From positions 682,001-746,000 of the forward strand of contig OZ240678.1 in assembly GCA_965198905.1 (NCBI GenBank): a stretch of DNA of 64,000 bases. Reading direction: 5' to 3'. The stretch comes from CAHJWH01 sp965198905 (GTDB taxonomy: Bacteria; Pseudomonadota; Alphaproteobacteria; Caulobacterales; Caulobacteraceae). Below, piece by piece: positions 15,847 to 24,468 of this stretch. Each line of letters begins with the position of its first letter. Position 1 is the first letter of the stretch. The position numbers and the translations under genes are program-made. The notes below the pieces were generated by a model, which did not search any database, was not told the DNA's origin, and was given only the letters and a program-made list of their open reading frames with translations.

Positions 15847-18435
15847 ATGACCCGTTACAATCCCAAGGTCGAGGAGCCGCGCTGGCGCGACGCTTGGCGT
15901 GAAGCTCAGACCTTCCTGACCTGCAGCCCTGCCGAGGCCGGGGACAAGCCGAAATACTACGTCCTGGAGATGTTCCCCTACCCCTCGGGCAAGCTCCACA
16001 TCGGTCATGCCCGGAACTACGTCATGGGCGACGTGGTGGCGCGCTACAAGCGAGCGCAGGGCTTCAACGTACTGCACCCCATGGGGTGGGACGCCTTCGG
16101 CATGCCGGCCGAGAACGCCGCCATCCAGGGGGGCGTGCACCCCAAAACCTGGACCTACGCCAACATCGCCGCCATGCGCGGCCAGCTGGAGCAGTTCGGC
16201 CTGTCCATCGACTGGTCGCGCGAGTTCGCCACCTGCGACCCGGCCTACTACGGCCAGCAGCAGGCCTGGTTCACCCGGCTGTTCCGGCGCGGGCTGGTCT
16301 ACCGCAAGGAGGCGACGGTCAACTGGGACCCGGTGGACAACACAGTGCTGGCCAACGAGCAGGTGATCGACGGCCGCGGCTGGCGCTCCGGCGCTCCGGT
16401 GGAGAAGAAGAAGCTCACCCAGTGGTTCCTGCGGATCACCCAGTACGCGGACGAGCTGATCGACGGACTGAAGACGCTCGAACGCTGGCCCGACAAGGTG
16501 CGGCTGATGCAGGAGAACTGGATCGGGCGCAGCCAGGGCCTGCGGTTCAAGTTCGCTTTCGCCGGCGACGCGCCGGAAGGCTTCGACGGGATCGAGGTCT
16601 ACACCACCCGGCCAGACACCCTGTTCGGCGCGAGCTTCGTCGGCATAGCCGCCGACCACCCGCTGGCCGAGGCGCTGGGACGCGACTGGCCCGAGATCGC
16701 CGCCTTCGCCGAGGCCTGCCGCCGGGGCGCCGCCACTGAGGCCGAGATCGAGACGGCGGAGAAGGAGGGCCTGTTCACCGGGCTGGAGGTCGTCCACCCC
16801 TTCGACCCCTCGATCCGCTTACCCGTCGTGATCGCCAACTTCATCCTGATGGACTACGGCACGGGCGCGATCTTCGGCTGCCCGGCGCACGACCAGCGCG
16901 ACCTGGACTTCGCCCGCAAGTACGAGCTGCCGGTCCTGCCCGTGGTGCTGCCCCCCGACGCCACCGCCGCCGACTTCCACGTGGGGACGGAGGCCTACAC
17001 AGGCGCCGGCCGCATCTACAATTCGCGCTTCCTGGACGGCCTGTCGATCGAGGCGGCCAAGATCGAGGCCATCGCCCGGATCGAGGCCGCGGGCCAGGGC
17101 CAGGGCTCCACCGTCTATCGCCTGCGCGACTGGGGCGTCTCGCGCCAGCGCTACTGGGGCTGCCCCATCCCCATCGTGCACTGCGCCAGATGCGGCGTCG
17201 TCGCCGTGCCGGACAGCCAACTGCCCCTGCTGCTGCCCGACGACGTCAGCTTCGACCGGCCGGGCAACCCGCTGGCCCACCACCCGAGCTGGAGCCAAAC
17301 CACCTGCCCAGACTGCGGCGGGCCCGCGGAGCGCGAGACCGACACGCTGGACACCTTCATGGACTCCAGCTGGTACTTCGCCCGCTTCACCGACCCCACC
17401 TCGCCCACCCCGATCGACCGGGCGGCGGCCGACTACTGGCTGGCGGTGGACCAGTACATCGGCGGGGTGGAGCACGCCGTGCTGCACCTGCTCTACGCCC
17501 GCTTCATCACCCGGGCGCTGCGGGACGAAGGCATGGTGGGCGTGGCCGAGCCTTTCGCCGGCCTGTTCACCCAAGGCATGGTCACCCACGAGACCTTCCG
17601 CTCGGAGGACGGCCGCTGGCTGTCTCCGGCCGAGGTCGACTACCGCACCGAAGGCCCGCAGACCGGCTTCGTCGAGATCGCCACGGGCACGCCTGTGAAG
17701 GTCGGCGGCGTGGAGAAGATGTCCAAGTCCAAGAAGAACGTGGTCGCGCCCGAGGACATCTTCGACCAGTACGGCGTGGACGCCGCGCGCCTGTTCGTCC
17801 TCTCCGACAGCCCGCCCGAGCGCGACGTGCAGTGGACCAGCTCCGGCGTCGAAGGCGCCTGGCGCTTCGTCAATCGCGTCTGGTCCGAAGTCGAGGGCCA
17901 GGGCGGCGACGCGGCGCTCCTCTCCAAGCTATCCGCCGACGACGTCCGGGCGCAGGAGAATGAACTGCTGCGCGCCACCCACAAGCTGGTGAAAGCGGCG
18001 ACGGACGGCCTCGAACACTTCCGCTTCAACTCGGCGGTGGCCCAGTTCTACGCGTTCCTGAACACGCTGAAGCGGCTGGAGGGCGCGCAGGGCGAAACCC
18101 GCCAGACGGCCCTGAAGACCTTCACCCTGCTCATCGCTCCCTTCGTCCCGCATCTGGCCGAGGCCTGCTGGGAACGGCTGGGCGGAGACGGCATGGCCGT
18201 CGACCAGCCCTGGCCGGCCTTCGATCCCGCGCTGGCCGCCGATGACGAGCTGACCCTGCCGGTGCAGGTCAACGGCAGGCGGCGGGGCGAAATCCGCGCG
18301 CCCGCGGGCGCAGCGGAAGCCGAAGTGCGCCGCATCGCCCTGGACGACGCCGACGTGGCGCGTCACCTTGAGGGCTTGCAGGTGCGCAAGGTCATCGTAG
18401 TCAAGGACCGCATCGTCAACATCGTGGCGGCTTGA
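15847..18435 (+). CDS. leuS: Leucyl-tRNA synthetase
   Basis: An 862-residue class I synthetase charging tRNA-Leu. The HIGH motif lies in PSGKLHIGHARNYVMGD near residue 49. The CP1 editing domain includes the TTRPDTLFG motif, and the zinc-like CARCGVVAV...CPDCGG region follows. KMSKS is in VEKMSKSKKNVV near residue 623. The anticodon-binding and C-terminal domains end IVVKDRIVNIVAA. Length is normal. ATG 15847 is chosen; upstream in-frame codons run through the repeat element and are not protein. Leads the conserved leuS-lptE-holA cluster. Confidence 0.97.
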   Translation: MTRYNPKVEEPRWRDAWREAQTFLTCSPAEAGDKPKYYVLEMFPYPSGKLHIGHARNYVMGDVVARYKRAQGFNVLHPMGWDAFGMPAENAAIQGGVHPKTWTYANIAAMRGQLEQFGLSIDWSREFATCDPAYYGQQQAWFTRLFRRGLVYRKEATVNWDPVDNTVLANEQVIDGRGWRSGAPVEKKKLTQWFLRITQYADELIDGLKTLERWPDKVRLMQENWIGRSQGLRFKFAFAGDAPEGFDGIEVYTTRPDTLFGASFVGIAADHPLAEALGRDWPEIAAFAEACRRGAATEAEIETAEKEGLFTGLEVVHPFDPSIRLPVVIANFILMDYGTGAIFGCPAHDQRDLDFARKYELPVLPVVLPPDATAADFHVGTEAYTGAGRIYNSRFLDGLSIEAAKIEAIARIEAAGQGQGSTVYRLRDWGVSRQRYWGCPIPIVHCARCGVVAVPDSQLPLLLPDDVSFDRPGNPLAHHPSWSQTTCPDCGGPAERETDTLDTFMDSSWYFARFTDPTSPTPIDRAAADYWLAVDQYIGGVEHAVLHLLYARFITRALRDEGMVGVAEPFAGLFTQGMVTHETFRSEDGRWLSPAEVDYRTEGPQTGFVEIATGTPVKVGGVEKMSKSKKNVVAPEDIFDQYGVDAARLFVLSDSPPERDVQWTSSGVEGAWRFVNRVWSEVEGQGGDAALLSKLSADDVRAQENELLRATHKLVKAATDGLEHFRFNSAVAQFYAFLNTLKRLEGAQGETRQTALKTFTLLIAPFVPHLAEACWERLGGDGMAVDQPWPAFDPALAADDELTLPVQVNGRRRGEIRAPAGAAEAEVRRIALDDADVARHLEGLQVRKVIVVKDRIVNIVAA

Positions 18436-18444
18436 TTGGGCGGG

Positions 18445-18960
18445 ATGAGGCCGATGGTCCGCAAACTTGTCGCCGCCGCCATGCTCGCCGCGGGCGCAGC
18501 GCCGCTTGGCGCCTGCGGATTCACCCCGCTTTACGCCACGCCCGCGGTGACTCCGGCGCTGTCCTCGGTGGAGTTCGTGCTGCCCGGCACCTCGCGCACG
18601 GGGTTCCTGCTGAAGGAGCAACTCGGCAAGGAGCTGGGGCGCGACATCGACGAGCCGGCGCACTATCGCCTGACCATCACCTTGAACGAGTTCCGCATCC
18701 CCGAAGGCGTTCGGGTTAACAACGTCGCCAACCGATACGAGATCGACGCCACCGCCAGCTACAGCCTGTCCGACGCTTCCACCGCGCGCATCCTCTATAC
18801 CGGCGCCTCGACGGTGGAGGTCTCCTACGACTCCGCCGACCCGCCCTATGCAGGCGTGGCGGCCAACCAGGACGGCGAACAGCGCGCGGCCGAGCAGATG
18901 GCGGTGCGCATCCGCCTGGCCCTGTCGCGCTACTTCGACCGTCAGGCGACGCCGGGCTGA
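18445..18960 (+). CDS. lptE: LPS assembly lipoprotein LptE
   Basis: A 171-residue lipoprotein: lipobox PLGACGFTPLY, where CGFTPLY is the usual start of mature alphaproteobacterial LptE. A body with YRLTITLNEFRIPEGVRVNN and RYEIDATASYSL follows. LptE plugs the LptD barrel and helps insert lipopolysaccharide in the outer membrane. ATG 18445 is preferred; TTG 18436 and ATG 18454 are in frame. It follows leuS by 9 bases and precedes holA, as in many alphaproteobacteria. Confidence 0.88.
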   Translation: MRPMVRKLVAAAMLAAGAAPLGACGFTPLYATPAVTPALSSVEFVLPGTSRTGFLLKEQLGKELGRDIDEPAHYRLTITLNEFRIPEGVRVNNVANRYEIDATASYSLSDASTARILYTGASTVEVSYDSADPPYAGVAANQDGEQRAAEQMAVRIRLALSRYFDRQATPG

Positions 18961-18991
18961 CCCGGGTGGGCGCAGGCGGGCGAGCGCGGCC

Positions 18992-20047
18992 GTGATCCTC
19001 GCCAAGCGGGCCGACGCCGACCGCTTCCTCGCCCGCCCCCCGTCCGACGTGCGCGTCGCGGTAATCTGGGGACGTGACCGCGGCGGCGTGCGCGAGCGCG
19101 CCGACGGCCTGGCCGCCAAGGTCTGCGACAACCCCGACGACCCCTTCGACGCCGCCCTGCTGACCGAGGCCGACATTGACGGCGACGGGGCGCGCCTGAC
19201 CGACGAGCTGTGCGCCATCTCCATGCTGGGCGGCCGGCGCTTGGTGCGCCTGCGCCTCACCGGCGAAAAGCCCGCTGTGGACCGCGCCGCGGGCGAGGCG
19301 GTGAAGCTCCATGCCGAAGGACGCTACAACCCCGACGCCTTCTTCCTGATCGAGGCCGGCGCGTTGGAACGGGGCTCGGCCCTGCGCAAGGCGGCGGAGG
19401 GAGCCAAGTCCGGCGCCGTCAGCCTGCCGGTCTATGAGGACGAGGTGGGCGACATCGCGCGCTTCGTGCGCGAGGCGCTCGCCGCCGACAAGGTGGGGCT
19501 CAATCCCGAAGCGTTGACCGTCTTCGTCAGCCGCCTGCCCAAGGAGCGCGGCGTGGCGCGCCAGGAGATCGAGCGGCTGGTGCTGTATCTGGGTCCCGGC
19601 TCAGGCGCGACCGCCCGCCCGGAGGACCTCGTCGACTATCTGGGCGTGGAGCCGGAGGCGTCGCTGTCGGAGGCGGCGGCGGACGCCTTCGGCGGTCGCG
19701 CCGGGCTTGCGCACGCGTCGTTGAGACGTGCCAGGGCGGAGGGCGAAGGCGGACCGGCGACCGTCCGCGCGCTCAGCCTGCACCTGAACCGACTACGTCG
19801 CGCCCTGGTGCTGGCCGGCTCGGGCGCAGGCGCCGCCGAAGCCGCCAAGTCGGCGGGCGTGTTCTGGAAGCAGGAACGCGAGTTCACCCGCCAGATGAAA
19901 TCCTGGAGCCTGGACGAACTGGACAGGCTCCAGGCCGAGGTGCTGGACGCGGATCGCGCCTGCAAGTCCTCGGGCGCGCCGGACCACCTGATCAGCGAGC
20001 GCCTCGCCCTGAGCATAGCGGGCCGCGCCCGCCGACTCGGACTCTGA
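18992..20047 (+). CDS. holA: DNA polymerase III delta subunit
   Basis: A 351-residue clamp-loader subunit that opens the beta clamp. It begins VILAKRADADRFLARPP at GTG 18992, then VRVAVIWGRDRGGVRERA (the start of the AAA-like domain), LGGRRLVRLRL, and the C-terminal collar region with LSLHLNRLRRAL and FWKQEREFTRQMKSW. Family and neighbours agree (leuS-lptE-holA). The frame is open upstream of 18992, but that part overlaps lptE in another frame and is not kept. Confidence 0.9.
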   Translation: MILAKRADADRFLARPPSDVRVAVIWGRDRGGVRERADGLAAKVCDNPDDPFDAALLTEADIDGDGARLTDELCAISMLGGRRLVRLRLTGEKPAVDRAAGEAVKLHAEGRYNPDAFFLIEAGALERGSALRKAAEGAKSGAVSLPVYEDEVGDIARFVREALAADKVGLNPEALTVFVSRLPKERGVARQEIERLVLYLGPGSGATARPEDLVDYLGVEPEASLSEAAADAFGGRAGLAHASLRRARAEGEGGPATVRALSLHLNRLRRALVLAGSGAGAAEAAKSAGVFWKQEREFTRQMKSWSLDELDRLQAEVLDADRACKSSGAPDHLISERLALSIAGRARRLGL

Positions 20048-20123
20048 CACCCTCGGCGCAGGGAGAACAGGGTCGCTACGCGTTCGGCTAAAAGTGGCCG
20101 GCATCAACGACCTCACACCCGGT

Positions 20124-20200
20124 CTCATCCTGAGCCCATTGAAGGACGAGGCCGCGGTACGCCTAGTGGACGCCTCGTCTTTCGACGGGCTCAGGATGAG
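20124..20200. repeat. Palindromic repeat, CTCATCCTGAGC family
   Basis: Arms of 27 bases at 20124-20150 and 20174-20200 are inverted copies with three mismatches, both carrying CTCATCCTGAGCCC. It is the same family as 5234-5312 and lies between the convergent holA and thiolase genes, a usual place for such elements. Confidence 0.85.
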
Positions 20201-20236
20201 GCGACGGCTGGCATTACCGCCTCAAGTCATCCGGCT

Positions 20237-21430
20237 CTAGACGCGCTCCACCGCCATCGCCGTGGCCTCGCCGCCGCCGATGCAGAGCGCGGCCACGCCC
20301 TTTTTGCCGCCGGTCTGCTCGAGGGCCGAGATCAGGGTGGCGATCACCCGGGCGCCGGACGCCCCGATGGGATGGCCGAGGGCGCAGGCGCCCCCGTGGA
20401 TATTCAGCTTCTCGGCCGGGATGCCAAGGTCCTCGGCGGCGATCATGGCCACCACGGCGAAGGCCTCGTTGACCTCGAACAGGTCCACGTCGTCCACGCT
20501 CCAGCCGGCCTTTTCCAGCACCTTGCGGATGGCGGGGACGGGCGCGGTGGTGAACTGGGAAGGTTCGTGGGCATGGGCGGCGTGGGCCACGACCTTGGCG
20601 ACGATGGGCATGCCCAGCGCCTTGGCCACGCTCTCCCGCGTCATCACCAAGGCCGCGGCGCCGTCGCTGATGGAGGAGGCGTTGGCGGCGGTGATCGCGC
20701 CGTCCTTGGCGAAGGCCGGCTTGAGCATCGGGATCTTGGCGGGGTCGGCCTTGCCGGGCTGCTCGTCACGGCTGACGGTCTCGGCGCCCTTGCGGGTCTT
20801 CACCTCCACCGGGGCGATCTCGTGGTCGAAAGCGCCGCTGTCCGAGGCTCTCTTCGCCTTGGCGAGGCTGGCGACCGCGAAGTCGTCCATGGCCTTGCGG
20901 GTGAACTGGCGCTCCCGCGCCGTGTCCTCGGCGAAGGTGCCCATGAGCTTGCCGGGGTCGTAGGCGTCCTCCAGCCCGTCGAGATACATGCTGTCGGAGA
21001 TAACGTCGTGGCCTATGCGCGCGCCGCCCCTGTGCTTGGTCATCAGGTAGGGGGCGTTCGACATGCTCTCCATGCCGCCGGCCACGATCACCTCGGCGCT
21101 GCCCGCCTTCAGAGCGTCGTGCGCCATGATCGCGGCCTGCATGCCGGAGCCGCACATCTTGTTCACCGTCGTCGCCTCCACGCTCATCGGCAAGCCGGCG
21201 CCCAGGGCCGCTTGGCGCGCAGGGGCCTGGCCGAGCCCGGCGGGAAGCACGCAGCCCATGATGATCTGCTCGACCTTGTCGCCCGCCACCCCCGCGCGCT
21301 CCAGCGCCGCCTTCACCGCAATCGCGCCCAGCTCTGTCGCCTTCACGGAGGACAACGCCCCCTGGAAGCCGCCCATGGGCGTGCGGGCGTAGGAGGCGAT
21401 GACGACAGGATCGGGGGCGTCTTGGGCCAT
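20237..21430 (-). CDS. Acetyl-CoA acetyltransferase (thiolase)
   Basis: A 397-residue thiolase condensing two acetyl-CoA to acetoacetyl-CoA, or the reverse. The nucleophilic Cys93 lies in NKMCGSGMQAA, the catalytic His in GGACALGHPIGASG, and the second Cys in AALCIGGGEA. Length is typical. ATG 21430 (MAQDAPDPVVIASYARTP) is the family-like start; the upstream extension is rejected because it runs into the tmRNA gene. The role could be PHA precursor supply (a PHB depolymerase is at 50.6 kb) or fatty-acid metabolism; no phaB or phaC is adjacent. Confidence 0.92.
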   Translation of the reverse strand: MAQDAPDPVVIASYARTPMGGFQGALSSVKATELGAIAVKAALERAGVAGDKVEQIIMGCVLPAGLGQAPARQAALGAGLPMSVEATTVNKMCGSGMQAAIMAHDALKAGSAEVIVAGGMESMSNAPYLMTKHRGGARIGHDVISDSMYLDGLEDAYDPGKLMGTFAEDTARERQFTRKAMDDFAVASLAKAKRASDSGAFDHEIAPVEVKTRKGAETVSRDEQPGKADPAKIPMLKPAFAKDGAITAANASSISDGAAALVMTRESVAKALGMPIVAKVVAHAAHAHEPSQFTTAPVPAIRKVLEKAGWSVDDVDLFEVNEAFAVVAMIAAEDLGIPAEKLNIHGGACALGHPIGASGARVIATLISALEQTGGKKGVAALCIGGGEATAMAVERV

Positions 21431-21564
21431 GGGGGTCTCAAGAGAGGGAGGGGGACGGTTGAAGCCGCCCTTCGCCCCCGATATGGGCGTTCGGCCGCTT
21501 CGGGTGAAGCGCTGTCGGCGTAGCTTGTCGAAGCGGACGCCGAAGGCCATATTCGATTTGTCTC

Positions 21565-21895
21565 GCGACGGTGGGACTATGGGGATAAATGCGCGGGTAA
21601 TAAGCGGACTGGACCCGGGTGCGATTCCCGGCGGCTCCACCATCACCTTCACCCTGAGTTATCCAGGGGAGCATGGGGCCGATCAGCATCGACGGACGTG
21701 TAAAGACGTGGCTTTCTCTCGGTTTGGGCCTCCGCAATCGGCCTTTTTGTAACTGCGAACGATAACTTCGCTGAAGAGGTCCGCCTCGCCGCGTAATGCG
21801 GTTAGGTAGACTTCGCCTCTAAGCCCTGCGGGTTAGCCCCCGTAGGCGGGGCCGGGAGGGAGCCTGGCAACAGAATCCCTCCACCTTCCCTTTAC
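21565..21895 (+). ncRNA. ssrA: Two-piece (circularly permuted) tmRNA
   Basis: Transfer-messenger RNA for ribosome rescue, in the permuted alphaproteobacterial arrangement. The acceptor piece comes first: T-arm CCGGG-TGCGATT-CCCGG, then acceptor strand GGCTCC (21633-21638) and an encoded ACCA (21639-21642). A short spacer follows, then the coding piece beginning GGGGCC (21675-21680). This pairs with GGCTCC through a G-U at the third pair, the alanine identity signal. The tag frame at 21755-21796 encodes ANDNFAEEVRLAA and a TAA; with the charged Ala it resembles the Caulobacter tag, ending in AA for ClpXP. Outer ends are approximate. Confidence 0.93.
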
Positions 21896-22072
21896 AGACC
21901 ATCGGTCGTCGCCGTCGTCCTGAGACGAGGAACCGTGCGGCGGTCAAGGGAATGGGGGTTCGGCCAATTCCTGCTTGCAGTCCGTCGCACTATCGCCCAA
22001 TCGCACCGCGTCAGGCGTCTGGGCTGACCCTCTCCGAACCCTGACCCAACTCGCGGATCGAGCCCGTACAGG

Positions 22073-22621
22073 ATGACCCAGGACCGTAATGATCAGGACC
22101 AGATGGGCTATGAAGCCCTGGCCCAGGAGGCGTTGCGCGGCGTGGTCAAGGCGGCGCTGAAACGTGCGGCGGGCCCCGGCGGCCTTCCGGGCGACCACCA
22201 CTTCTACGTGACCTTCAAGACCCGGGCGCCGGGTGTCTCCATTCCGCCGGAGCTGGTGGAAAAGTATCCCGACGAAATGACCATCGTGGTGCAGCACCAG
22301 TTCTGGGACCTGGCGCCGGGGGAGACGTTTTTCTCCGTCACCCTTCGTTTCGGGGGCCAGCCCAAGCGGCTTTCCATGCCCTACCAGGCGGTGACCCGCT
22401 TCTACGATCCGAGCGTACAGTTCCTGCTGCAGTTCGAACCCCCCGAGGCGGGGGCGTCGGGCGGTTCGGGCGAACTCGTGCCGCTGCGCCGTCCCGAGCT
22501 CGCCGCACCGAGCGAGACGATCGGTAACGAAGGCGTCGAGCCGGCGTCCTACGAAGACGAGCCCGATCCCGAGGATGACGGTCCCAAGATCGTCTCCCTG
22601 GACAAGTTCCGGAAGAAGTAA
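22073..22621 (+). CDS. sspB: ClpXP adaptor SspB (alphaproteobacterial type)
   Basis: A 182-residue protein matching the SspB-alpha family (formerly DUF1321). The N-terminal body contains GYEALAQEALRGVVKAALKR, HHFYVTFKTRAPGVSIP and MTIVVQHQFWDLAPGETFFSV, which form the tag-binding fold. An acidic, flexible linker follows, and the C-terminal peptide KIVSLDKFRKK is the ClpX-docking tail. SspB tethers ssrA-tagged proteins to ClpXP. It lies about 180 bases after the tmRNA gene on the same strand, so the tag and its adaptor are encoded side by side. Confidence 0.93.
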   Translation: MTQDRNDQDQMGYEALAQEALRGVVKAALKRAAGPGGLPGDHHFYVTFKTRAPGVSIPPELVEKYPDEMTIVVQHQFWDLAPGETFFSVTLRFGGQPKRLSMPYQAVTRFYDPSVQFLLQFEPPEAGASGGSGELVPLRRPELAAPSETIGNEGVEPASYEDEPDPEDDGPKIVSLDKFRKK

Positions 22622-22624
22622 GGC

Positions 22625-23137
22625 TCAGCCGGCGGGCTCGGCCTTCGCCGCCGATATCCGCATCGCTTCGGCGCCCTGAAGCTCCTGCAGCCGAACCTTC
22701 AGCCCCCGCACGGACGGCGCCCACAGGAAGCCGTACGATACGCCTCCGTGCTTGGTGTGGACGGCGTGATGCAGACGGTGCGCCTGCACCAGCCGCTTCA
22801 TCAGCTTCAAAGGCAGGGGCGAGCGGAAGCGACCGTGCACGAGTCCGTCGTGGAACAGCGCATAGATCACGCCGTAAGCCGTCATCCCAAGGCCCAGCCA
22901 CATGGCGGGCGGCCAGCTCCGTCCCCAAAAGATCAGGGCTATGGACGGCAAGGCGAAATAAGCCGCAAATAGGTCGTTGAGCTCAAAGCGCCCGGCGCGC
23001 GGCTCGTGATGGCTGCGGTGCAGGCTCCAGAGCGGGCCGTGCATCAGGAAACGGTGGGTCAGCCAAGCGACGACTTCCGTTCCCACCAGGGCGAACAGGA
23101 AAAGGCCCGCGTCGGCCAAATCGGTTGAGAGCGTCAT
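22625..23137 (-). CDS. crtZ: Beta-carotene hydroxylase CrtZ
   Basis: A 170-residue membrane di-iron hydroxylase of the fatty-acid hydroxylase superfamily. All four histidine clusters are visible: HRFLMHG, HRSHHEP, HDGLVHGR and HRLHHA. It would hydroxylate beta-ionone rings to make zeaxanthin-type carotenoids. ATG 23137 overlaps the crtE stop as ATGA, showing translational coupling. The other carotenoid genes (crtB, crtI, crtY) are not in the window. Confidence 0.92.
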   Translation of the reverse strand: MTLSTDLADAGLFLFALVGTEVVAWLTHRFLMHGPLWSLHRSHHEPRAGRFELNDLFAAYFALPSIALIFWGRSWPPAMWLGLGMTAYGVIYALFHDGLVHGRFRSPLPLKLMKRLVQAHRLHHAVHTKHGGVSYGFLWAPSVRGLKVRLQELQGAEAMRISAAKAEPAG

Positions 23138-24015
23138 GACGAGGTCGTCTCCGCCACGCGTCCGCGCTCGCCCAGCAACAGATCCACATAGGCGCAAAGC
23201 GGCTCCAGCCTAGGGCCGCTCTCGGCCAGGGCGCACCTCGCCGAGGCCATGCGGCCTTCCGCCTCCCGCCGCGCCCCGTTGGCGCCCAGGAGCGAGATCA
23301 GGGTCGATCGCGGCGTCGCCGCGGCGCCCGGCTCGGCCTCCTGAGCGTCGGAGACGTCGTCGCGCGCCTGGAACGCCAGTCCGAACTCGGCGGAGAAACT
23401 TTCTAGGGCAAGCTGCTCTTCAGCCGTGGCGCCGCCGAGCAGGCCGCCCATCTTGACGGCGGCCACGAACAGCACCCCAGTCTTGCGGTGGTGCGCCTCG
23501 CGCAGGCTGTCCAGGTTCGCCAAAGGGTCGTGCAGGTCCAGCTCCTGGCCGGCCACCAGCCCGTCCAGGCCCACCGCGTCGGACAGGGCCTGGATCATCT
23601 CCAGCCGCACCTGTGCGCTCATCTCTCCGGAACGCGCCAGCAGTCCATAGGCGAGGTTGAGGAGGGCGACGGCGGCGAGGATCGCCACATCCTCTCCAAA
23701 GCGAACGTGGACCGAGGGCTGGCCGCGCCGGGTGGCGGCGTCGTCCATGCAAGGGAGGTCGTCGAGCACGAGCGAAGCGGCATGGACCATTTCAACGGCG
23801 CACGCCGCGTTCAAGCCCACGTCGATCTGCGCCCCCAGCTGCACCGCGGTGAGCAGCAACAGAAGCGGCCGAATCCGCTTGCCGGGCGTCGAGAGCGCAT
23901 AGTGCATGGCCGACCCCAACGGTCGCGCGCCCGGCGGTGCGATCTCGATCAGGCGCGCATCCAGCCGCGCTTTGAGCGAGGCGACCCTGGCCTTTCGTGC
24001 GGCAACTGTATCCAT
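23134..24015 (-). CDS. crtE: Geranylgeranyl diphosphate synthase CrtE
   Basis: A 293-residue trans-prenyltransferase. The first Asp-rich motif is in LVLDDLPCMDDA and the second in FQARDDVSDAQE, with GKRIRPLLLLLTA near the N-terminus and GLVAGQELDL mid-protein, as in the family. Product length (C20) is inferred from coupling to crtZ; farnesyl diphosphate synthase is the alternative. First gene of the crtE-crtZ pair. Confidence 0.88.
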   Translation of the reverse strand: MDTVAARKARVASLKARLDARLIEIAPPGARPLGSAMHYALSTPGKRIRPLLLLLTAVQLGAQIDVGLNAACAVEMVHAASLVLDDLPCMDDAATRRGQPSVHVRFGEDVAILAAVALLNLAYGLLARSGEMSAQVRLEMIQALSDAVGLDGLVAGQELDLHDPLANLDSLREAHHRKTGVLFVAAVKMGGLLGGATAEEQLALESFSAEFGLAFQARDDVSDAQEAEPGAAATPRSTLISLLGANGARREAEGRMASARCALAESGPRLEPLCAYVDLLLGERGRVAETTSS

Positions 24016-24154
24016 CCGGCCCTACCTGCGCCGAGCAGGCGCCGGCGTCACTATAGCACCGGATTTCCGGCTGGCTTCAGTCCGCCTGCGGTCAAGACGA
24101 CGCCGGTCATGCTGAAACTAAAGCGAAACGAGTGACATATGTTGTCCGCCGGGT

Positions 24155-24352
24155 TCAGGCGGCGAGCTGGCGGGTGCGGTCTTCCGCCTCGGCCTCGAAG
24201 ATGAGCTTCAGATTGTCGGTGGGAAAACGTCCATTGAAGCTGCAACGCTGCTTGGCCTGCTGCAGACGCTGCAGGGCACGGCGCTGGGACTCGGTCAGCG
24301 AGGCCAGAGCGGCGCGGTGTTCCTGCTCCACCTGATCGGCGGTGATGCTCAT
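24155..24352 (-). CDS. Small helical hypothetical protein
   Basis: A 65-residue protein from ATG 24352 (MSITADQVEQEHRAALASL), largely helical with TESQRRALQRLQQAKQRC and ending EAEDRTRQLAA. No family is recognised. ATG 24394 in frame would add 14 residues. The longer open frame further upstream overlaps argF's 3' end and is not credible. It lies downstream of argF on the same strand, separated by about 115 bases, so it probably has its own promoter. Confidence 0.55.
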   Translation of the reverse strand: MSITADQVEQEHRAALASLTESQRRALQRLQQAKQRCSFNGRFPTDNLKLIFEAEAEDRTRQLAA

Positions 24353-24468
24353 CAGAGTGACACCCTTATGACAATCCCGGGTTTTCTTCGACATAACCGT
24401 CGACCCGGCTTCACTGTTCAGTGATCCTGTCCCACAGATGTCATCATAGGGTAAACGCGGCAAACTGC

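Noticed and set aside
21599..21642. A tRNA gene, suggested by the T-arm and encoded CCA
   Set aside because: No anticodon arm lies upstream; the matching 5' acceptor strand is downstream, and the tag sequence shows it to be the acceptor piece of a permuted tmRNA.
21431..21652. N-terminal extension of the thiolase
   Set aside because: The extra sequence is antisense to the tmRNA gene and does not resemble a thiolase.
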